From the NCBI RefSeq assembly GCF_001152565.1, contig NZ_CQAZ01000022.1:26436-90435 (forward strand): a DNA stretch of 64,000 bases, read 5' to 3'. Within the stretch, counting starts at the first letter, position 1, and the number at the start of each line of letters is the position of its first letter. Both the position numbers and the translations under genes were made by a program. This DNA is from Yersinia pekkanenii. Its GTDB lineage: Bacteria > Pseudomonadota > Gammaproteobacteria > Enterobacterales > Enterobacteriaceae. This document shows positions 58,753 to 64,000 of this stretch, piece after piece. A model generated the notes under the pieces. That model did not search any database, was not told the DNA's origin, and saw only the letters and a list, made by a program, of their open reading frames with translations.

Positions 58753-60003
58753 CTAACTTGATGTTGCTTTTATTGTTTCGAGCTGCTCTTTCGGCGGCAA
58801 CACTGAATAGCTGGCAACGATCGCCGTGAGGATGATAAATAAATGCCCTTCCGAAGAGTCCAATAAGAAAGAATTAAACAGGTGACAAGCCAAGTAAGCA
58901 CCGAGCAACGCAATCAGTACATTTCTAACCTGTATGGGTAAACGCCAGGCAGAGCGGAAATAACAAAACATCCACCCGAGGAACAACACTAACCCTACCA
59001 GCCCAGACTGAACAGTTTGCATCAGATATTCATTGTGTGGGTTTATGCTATATTCATTCTGTGAAAAGTTATACCAGAACCCTCCGGCCCCATGCCCCAA
59101 AATAGGTGCTTGTTCTATCAGCTTCGCCGATTCGAGCATAAATGCAGTACGCGCGCCCATGGAACTGTCACAAGCAACATTCGCATTACCATTAGTCACT
59201 GCCAGGCAAGCTTCAACCTCAGTCACCCCCTGTTGTAATCGCTCTACCGCCCGGTTTGGTACCATGATCACAATAGCCGCAACGATAAGGGCACAGGCAA
59301 CCATACCCAAACGCTGACGGTTTGATAGTGACAGTAATCCCCATACCCCGAAAGCCGCCGCCAAAGCAACATAGCCGGTACGGCCTTGCACCATAAAGAC
59401 AATATTATAGACGGCCAAACACACCAGCAAGCCGTAACCCCAGCGTTTAAGTCCCAGGCTTCGGAAGGCCAGAGAAAGCCATATCACGGCCGCCAGTGCC
59501 ATAAAGAAGTTATGCGTGATTTGTAATTTAAAGACAAACGGATTCAGTGGGTCAATTCGCCCCAAAGGCAGATGAAGGACTCCAACCCATAGGCTCGCCG
59601 CCAGGATAACGGCATTCGCCAACAAAAAACCTTTGGCAAAATAACCGATAAGTGAACGAGAAAGCACAAAGAACATCGCTAACGGCAGGATATACAGTAG
59701 CTTGGAATACTTGCTGACCATCACTTTACCGTACAGATTGTGATTCCAGAGTAAAGATAGCGCCAGCAGTATAAACATCATCGCGGGCAGCCAAATCAGT
59801 GGATTTTTTGCCAAAGCTTTTACATGGCGGGTATCACGGCTCAGCAGCAAACAGGTGACAGCCAATACCATCGAAAGATTCATTATAAAATTAGAAGTGG
59901 GTAAACCAATACCTAACAGAAATGCCGTTGCACCAGAGAATATGCCAACATACCGATGCACTGGCGGTGAACCGGGCAAAGGAGTAGAAGCAGGAAAAGT
60001 CAT
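58753..60003 (-). CDS. O-antigen ligase / polymerase-family membrane protein (WaaL-like)
   Basis: 416 residues with about 11-12 membrane segments and a large periplasmic loop, the Wzy_C/WaaL layout: GRTGYVALAAAFGVWGL, then the loop with LGHGAGGFWYNFSQNEYSINPHNEYLMQ, whose HNEYL element is typical of O-antigen ligases. It would attach O-polysaccharide to lipid A-core on the periplasmic face. It could instead be a polymerase. Next to a GT2 glycosyltransferase (132 bases upstream). Confidence 0.85.
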   Translation of the reverse strand: MTFPASTPLPGSPPVHRYVGIFSGATAFLLGIGLPTSNFIMNLSMVLAVTCLLLSRDTRHVKALAKNPLIWLPAMMFILLALSLLWNHNLYGKVMVSKYSKLLYILPLAMFFVLSRSLIGYFAKGFLLANAVILAASLWVGVLHLPLGRIDPLNPFVFKLQITHNFFMALAAVIWLSLAFRSLGLKRWGYGLLVCLAVYNIVFMVQGRTGYVALAAAFGVWGLLSLSNRQRLGMVACALIVAAIVIMVPNRAVERLQQGVTEVEACLAVTNGNANVACDSSMGARTAFMLESAKLIEQAPILGHGAGGFWYNFSQNEYSINPHNEYLMQTVQSGLVGLVLFLGWMFCYFRSAWRLPIQVRNVLIALLGAYLACHLFNSFLLDSSEGHLFIILTAIVASYSVLPPKEQLETIKATSS

Positions 60004-60135
60004 AAGTCACTCACTTCAGTTTGATAACCCATTGAGGCTGCTTGATAACTCTTTGCCGAGTATCGCAGCCTTAACGTACGTCATAGCCAACCATCAGATG
60101 ACCGTTAGCTATAAGAATATTGATAGCAGCCGCAG

Positions 60136-60996
60136 TTATGCCGCGAGTGATCTGAACAAGTAGCGGAACCACCATAATGGCCGCCACCACACCTTGCGTT
60201 CAGGTACCGTCGGCAGACGTGAATGCACTTTTTTGATTTCCCAATTAAAATTAAGGAATATTCTGCTATGACCGTATTCTGCACCAAAACGCGCAATTTC
60301 ACTTTTTTTGCGATCATCAATGGGGGCGTTATGGCGCAGATCACGATTTAGAGAATGATAGCTTTTCTTCCTATCAACGTTACGCTCAATGCATCTGTAC
60401 TTCTTAGGCAGATAACGTGGTGTGGAACCATGGTCTTTATGGAATTTCACAAAGCGGTAATCTTCCGAGCCATAATGACCTGCGAACTCTTCATCATAAC
60501 CATAAAGCCGGAAGAAGCGAGCTCTGGACATAAAGAACACATTGGGATGGCCGCGATATGCCTTACCCGTTTCTTCATCAGTTCGATAGATACGGTACAA
60601 TGAACGCCCTGGATTGCGGGCATTAACCAGATAACGCATAGTGTCTTCAGGCAGCAGGCAGTCTAAATCAGTGATAATAATCTTGTCTGATTTAGCATAA
60701 GTCACGCCCAGATTCCGAGAACCCGCCTGATTCCATTGAATATCAGTGGTTATCCTTAACCATGTGAAATTCAAATCATAATCTTTTACGTCATATTCTA
60801 ATGGGGAACAGTCATCAACAATGACAAATTCGACAACATCTTTAATATCATCAGGATAAGATTCATACACCTTCAACAAAGACTCAACAGAATCCATATT
60901 TCCCTGATTACAGTAAAAATGAGTTACATAAGTCAGTTTAATGTGCTGCTTATCTAACGGATGCCGTGCCTTAACGATTTCTACATCCTTTATCAC
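60136..60996 (-). CDS. Family 2 glycosyltransferase
   Basis: 286 residues of the GT-A fold: VVEFVIVDDCSPLEYD at the nucleotide site, IIITDLDCLLPED with the metal-binding DxD, and EDYRFVKFHKDHGS in the acceptor region. Probably adds a sugar to a lipopolysaccharide or capsule precursor. The start is GTG at 60996 after AGAGGC. A basic C-terminal tail ends LFRSLAA. Upstream of the O-antigen-ligase-like gene on the same strand. Confidence 0.85.
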   Translation of the reverse strand: MIKDVEIVKARHPLDKQHIKLTYVTHFYCNQGNMDSVESLLKVYESYPDDIKDVVEFVIVDDCSPLEYDVKDYDLNFTWLRITTDIQWNQAGSRNLGVTYAKSDKIIITDLDCLLPEDTMRYLVNARNPGRSLYRIYRTDEETGKAYRGHPNVFFMSRARFFRLYGYDEEFAGHYGSEDYRFVKFHKDHGSTPRYLPKKYRCIERNVDRKKSYHSLNRDLRHNAPIDDRKKSEIARFGAEYGHSRIFLNFNWEIKKVHSRLPTVPERKVWWRPLWWFRYLFRSLAA

Positions 60997-61300
60997 AATA
61001 TAAGCCTCTGTTTTAAGAGAGAAAATAAATTTTATGCGATCATGAAAACTAACGGTTAAATAAATTCAGCGTGAATAGAAAACATCTATAGGCTGAATAA
61101 CTTGCGTTAAAGAATAGAGAGTTACCATAATCAGTCAAATAATTTCTTCATATTATTGCGTCAATCGTCATTCGAAACAAAAATAACAATTTAATAACAA
61201 ATGAAATGTCTTCCTGCTTTCCAGAAGTTCTGTGACGAACGCCTACTCGGTCATAAGATCAGGCAACAACAGATATACACAATGATGATCGAGGTAAATA
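60997..61300. other. AT-rich region upstream of the GT2 gene
   Basis: About 300 bases without a supported gene, carrying the GT2 promoter on the minus strand. Nothing further is recognised. Confidence 0.5.
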
Positions 61301-61618
61301 ATGGACGGTTTTAGTGGTTTAATTATGGTTATTTTCTCGCGGTTTTGCAGGAGCATTGGGGGGAAAGAACAATCGTCCCGTTTATTGGTCGCTCTATCCC
61401 CCTACTTGCTTGGCATCATTATTGCTTCTGACATATCAGAAATTACTTACCATACAATTCGTGACTACAGCATGATAGCGAGGAGGGTTGATAAGTGTCA
61501 CAGGCCACTCGATATCAGGTGCAGTGCCAATATCAATAGCCTGCAACTGCTGAACATACCCCATGATCGAACAAGGAAAATAAGTCATGCAATAATAGAT
61601 TATTTATATGTATTGTGA
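61301..61618 (+). CDS. Doubtful ORF (105 aa)
   Basis: A frame of 105 codons with a fair binding site (GAGGTAAATA). The product begins MDGFSGLIMVIFSRFCRSIG and has one hydrophobic stretch (LVALSPYLLGIIIASD). No family recognised; the C-terminal half looks random. It could be a fragment of a decayed gene. Confidence 0.3.
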   Translation: MDGFSGLIMVIFSRFCRSIGGKEQSSRLLVALSPYLLGIIIASDISEITYHTIRDYSMIARRVDKCHRPLDIRCSANINSLQLLNIPHDRTRKISHAIIDYLYVL

Positions 61619-61878
61619 TTTGCGTTGCTGGCTCTTATCTTGAACTATCCTCGGCATTGGCCCCCATAATACCGAAAACTTTTGAATCCTGCTAAAATTT
61701 AGCCCGTTACCCTTTTAAACTGATTGAATATCGCGCTATGGATACAGTATAAAAAAACCTTCCCTCTAACAGTTTCATCGCTACCACATGATAAAATTTA
61801 TCTTTATGAGGTATAAACTATTGACAATGAAAGCTCTAATGGGAAAAATACGCACTATTATTTTTTAATGAGTTAGCT

Positions 61879-62877
61879 ATGTTATTTACCAGAAATGAAA
61901 CTAATTATATCAAAGGCATTGCTATTATTCTGATGTTAATGCATCACTTATTCGCATTTCCTGAACGCATACCTCCAGATGTAAACATCATTAATTCATT
62001 CCCTTTTATTACATGGGATATTGATAATTTTATAGCCTCCTTTGGTAAAATATGCGTGGCTATGTTTTTATTTATATCAGGTTACGGATATTCTTTTAAA
62101 AACAAAATTAGTTTCAAGTATTCATTTAATAAATTAAAGAAACTATATTTTAGCTATTGGTTGGTTTTTATTATTTTCATCCCAATAGGATTCTTATTTG
62201 TAAATAATGACTGGGATGATAGTTCACCGATAAAGCTAGCTAAAAATATAATAGGAGTATCATCTGATTACAATGGCGAATGGTGGTTTATACGGCTGTA
62301 TGTAGTCTATGTTCTTGCGTTGCCTATAATATCAAGATTGAATAGCATCACATTGATTTTCATGGCTCTGATATCATTACCTTTAGGGTATTTTTCTCAG
62401 CGAATGGGGTACAACGTCATATCCATGTACCTTGCATGGTTATACCCGTTTATTTCTGGCTACGTTTTTGGGAAAGAAAATAAAAAGATAGCGGGAATTA
62501 TGAAACATCTAAATCCACCATTTTTTTATTCATTTTCATTTTTATGTATAATGTCTTTTTTCGTGACATTCAAAACGTATGGGTTAATTGTTACATCCCC
62601 TTTGTTCGTGATGTTAATAAAATGCATATATAATAGCACCATACATCACCACATTATAAACAACCTTGGGACACACTCTCTGTATATGTGGTTAACGCAT
62701 TCATTTTTTTGCTATTACTATACTCCAGAAATAATTTACTCTGTCAGGTATGCCCCACTGATACTATTTCTACTTATACTAATTTCATATATAACTAGCG
62801 TTATTTTAGATAACATTGAACATATCATAAAAAAATTATATGTAAAATTAATAGAATGCTTGTCATCACATAATTAA
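61879..62877 (+). CDS. Acyltransferase-3 family membrane protein (sugar O-acyltransferase)
   Basis: 332 residues with about ten membrane segments: NYIKGIAIILMLMHHLFAF (with the catalytic His), FGKICVAMFLFISGYGYSF and GEWWFIRLYVVYVLALP are acyltransferase-3 landmarks. Such proteins O-acetylate surface glycans. The gene is much more AT-rich than its neighbours and has a weak ribosome site, both typical of transferred surface-polysaccharide genes. It lies near the O-antigen-ligase-like and GT2 genes. Confidence 0.85.
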   Translation: MLFTRNETNYIKGIAIILMLMHHLFAFPERIPPDVNIINSFPFITWDIDNFIASFGKICVAMFLFISGYGYSFKNKISFKYSFNKLKKLYFSYWLVFIIFIPIGFLFVNNDWDDSSPIKLAKNIIGVSSDYNGEWWFIRLYVVYVLALPIISRLNSITLIFMALISLPLGYFSQRMGYNVISMYLAWLYPFISGYVFGKENKKIAGIMKHLNPPFFYSFSFLCIMSFFVTFKTYGLIVTSPLFVMLIKCIYNSTIHHHIINNLGTHSLYMWLTHSFFCYYYTPEIIYSVRYAPLILFLLILISYITSVILDNIEHIIKKLYVKLIECLSSHN

Positions 62878-63004
62878 CGAGTCAGTAATAAACAACCGCG
62901 CGATTAAGCCCAGTCCTACTACATACCATTATTCATCTATTCGTCATTCAGGCATGCGGTAACCATTACACGCATCATAACAGTGAGATGGTACAATGCA
63001 ACGC

Positions 63005-63042
63005 AAAAACCCACAGTTAAGTGGGTTGGTTTTTGGTGACTT
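63005..63042 (-). terminator. Terminator of the lipoprotein gene
   Basis: Stem AACCCAC / GTGGGTT with an AGTTAA loop. On the minus strand it is followed by a T tract, 30 bases past the lipoprotein stop. Confidence 0.8.
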
Positions 63043-63069
63043 ATTAAATTTGAGCTACTACACATTACG

Positions 63070-63354
63070 CTAGAAGTCATAATCATTAATGACGTCCAAC
63101 AATTTCTTATTCTCTTGGTATTTGGTGCTTAATTTTTTTTGTAATTCAGTTGCTTTAGGACAAGTAACATTTACTTCTTTCTCTAGGGTAACTTGCCGTT
63201 CTTTGGGGATTGATGAGTCCCATTCGCCAGCAAGATATTGGCATTCATCCGCTATTTTTATAAACTCACTAATATCTGCAGGGTATTTTATAGCAGCATG
63301 TGAACATCCAAGTAAAAGAATAAATGGCAAAATAAAAACAATCGTTTTCTTCAT
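63070..63354 (-). CDS. Small lipoprotein, possible immunity partner of the M15 peptidase
   Basis: 94 residues: lipoprotein signal peptide KKTIVFILPFILLLGCS with lipobox LLGC, then a helical, charged periplasmic part (IKIADECQYLAGEWD, KATELQKKLSTKYQENKK) with two more cysteines. Function not recognised. It starts one base after the stop of the peptidase frame (TAA-C-ATG), so they are coupled. A periplasmic lipoprotein coupled to a peptidoglycan peptidase fits an effector-immunity pair, but that is inference. Confidence 0.75.
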   Translation of the reverse strand: MKKTIVFILPFILLLGCSHAAIKYPADISEFIKIADECQYLAGEWDSSIPKERQVTLEKEVNVTCPKATELQKKLSTKYQENKKLLDVINDYDF

Positions 63355-63355
63355 G

Positions 63356-63727
63356 TTATCTACCATCCGTTGACCAATGAGGTTTGTCTTTAGAACCACA
63401 ATGGTATTTTGTAACACCAAAACTTTTCCCTACCATATGGAGTGCTATATTCATCCCATCTTTAGGAAAACTCTTAATTAAAACTTCCTCGCCGCTCTTA
63501 TTTTTTATTTTCAAATCTCCCATCCATAAGATATTCATATCTATCGCGTTGCCTTCAGTATGTCTGCTTTTTAATGATGGTGCCACGTTAAGTCCAGTCA
63601 TACCATACGCTCTGACCATATCCTGTGCAGCTTTAATACTTTTGGCTGTATCCCGACTGCCATCACTCTTTTTATGCGTCCATTGAATGCTAACACCGGT
63701 TTTATCCGGTACAGCTTTGGTTACTGG
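63356..63727 (-). pseudogene. M15-type peptidoglycan peptidase, N-terminus lost
   Basis: An open frame of 124 codons, 123 residues of product-like sequence: PDKTGVSIQWTHKKSDGSRD, then PSLKSRHTEGNAIDMNILW, with the zinc-binding SRHTEGNAID pattern (His and Asp) and the second His in KPHWSTDGR. This matches VanY/M15 D-Ala-D-Ala carboxypeptidase-like domains found in phage endolysins and secretion-system effectors. No start with a binding site or signal is seen upstream; the frame closes at 63728 where the integrase sequence begins, so the gene is broken there. An internal ATG at 63619 would leave 87 residues including both histidines. Confidence 0.8.
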
Positions 63728-64000
63728 TCAAAGGGTCGGGGACATTTCCAATATGAAATTTACTGATATTTGGGATGACATGTTACACATCACTCAGGAG
63801 AAAACAGGTTCACGCCTGGCTATCCCATTGGATCTGGTCTGTGGGCCGACCAACCTGTCACTGAGGAAAGTGGTAGTCAAGTGCCGGGATGCAGTGTTAA
63901 GCAAATATTTGGTTCATTTTCGACATACTACATCACAGGCAATCCGAGGTGACAGCGTTTCAGCAAACGCCATAACGACAACGTTTAAAAAGGCCAGAAA
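63711..64000 (+). pseudogene. Lambda-type tyrosine integrase, 5'-truncated, running off the window
   Basis: The plus-strand frame reads ALVTGQRVGDISNMKFTDIW and later QEKTGSRLAIPLDL, the catalytic-Arg and beta-strand-Lys boxes of lambda-family phage integrases. About 200 N-terminal residues are absent upstream, where the peptidase frame lies instead. The HxxR and Tyr boxes would lie beyond the right edge. A chance ATG at 63687 is in frame but does not add family sequence. Confidence 0.85.

Overview
The window looks like a chromosomal segment of a Yersinia species of the Y. enterocolitica clade. Evidence: (i) a Yst-type heat-stable enterotoxin precursor whose leader and pro-region closely resemble Y. 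enterocolitica Yst; (ii) core genes that read as enterobacterial orthologs, in an order resembling two blocks of the E. coli map joined between ychF and the small RNA SdsR; (iii) accessory genes (FcuA-like TonB receptor, FtsI paralog, pagP, a ribitol cassette) scattered between them. Species assignment is inference.

Layout. 1-5282: ispE (5' end off the window), prs, ychH, pth, an unknown membrane-anchored protein, ychF. 5677-9154: the sigma-S-type small RNA sdsR, the copper-related yobA-yebZ-yebY operon, ftnA and holE. 9208-21157: pip, a tiny lysine-rich protein, ptrB, yqfB, yebG with a LexA box, dbpA, purT with a PurR operator, yoaH, pabB-nudL, sdaA. 21245-22050: the enterotoxin homolog in an AT-rich stretch with a 40-bp perfect palindrome. 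22079-28659: yoaE, manXYZ-yobD, and mntP behind a yybP-ykoY manganese riboswitch.

28802-45054 keeps the order mntP ... rlmA ... cspC-yobF ... yebO-mgrB-yobH but is interrupted by accessory genes: a Fur-box-linked TonB receptor, an orphan GhoS-like protein, an FtsI/PBP3 paralog with a multicopper-oxidase-family PgeF paralog, then pagP, an aromatic amino acid permease and a phage NinX-like gene. A RamA/MarA-like regulator lies between tiny membrane-protein genes that are too short for routine ORF calling. GNAT and arginine:ornithine-antiporter-like genes follow.

45399-55744: an ABC exporter, a RIO1-type kinase, an AraC-regulator remnant, a YciI-like protein, then a divergent sugar-alcohol cassette: LacI repressor, periplasmic binding protein, ATPase, permease, ribitol dehydrogenase and D-ribulokinase. 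It predicts ABC-driven ribitol uptake, oxidation to D-ribulose and phosphorylation to D-ribulose 5-phosphate. 56321-62877: aer, small unknown proteins, an O-antigen-ligase-like protein, a GT2 glycosyltransferase and an AT-rich acyltransferase, suggesting a surface-polysaccharide region. 63007-64000: a lipoprotein coupled to an N-terminally broken M15-type peptidase, abutting a lambda-type integrase fragment, so the right edge is a mobile-element junction.

No rRNA, tRNA, CRISPR array or complete insertion sequence was seen. All homology statements come from reading the sequence and remembered family motifs, not from searches.
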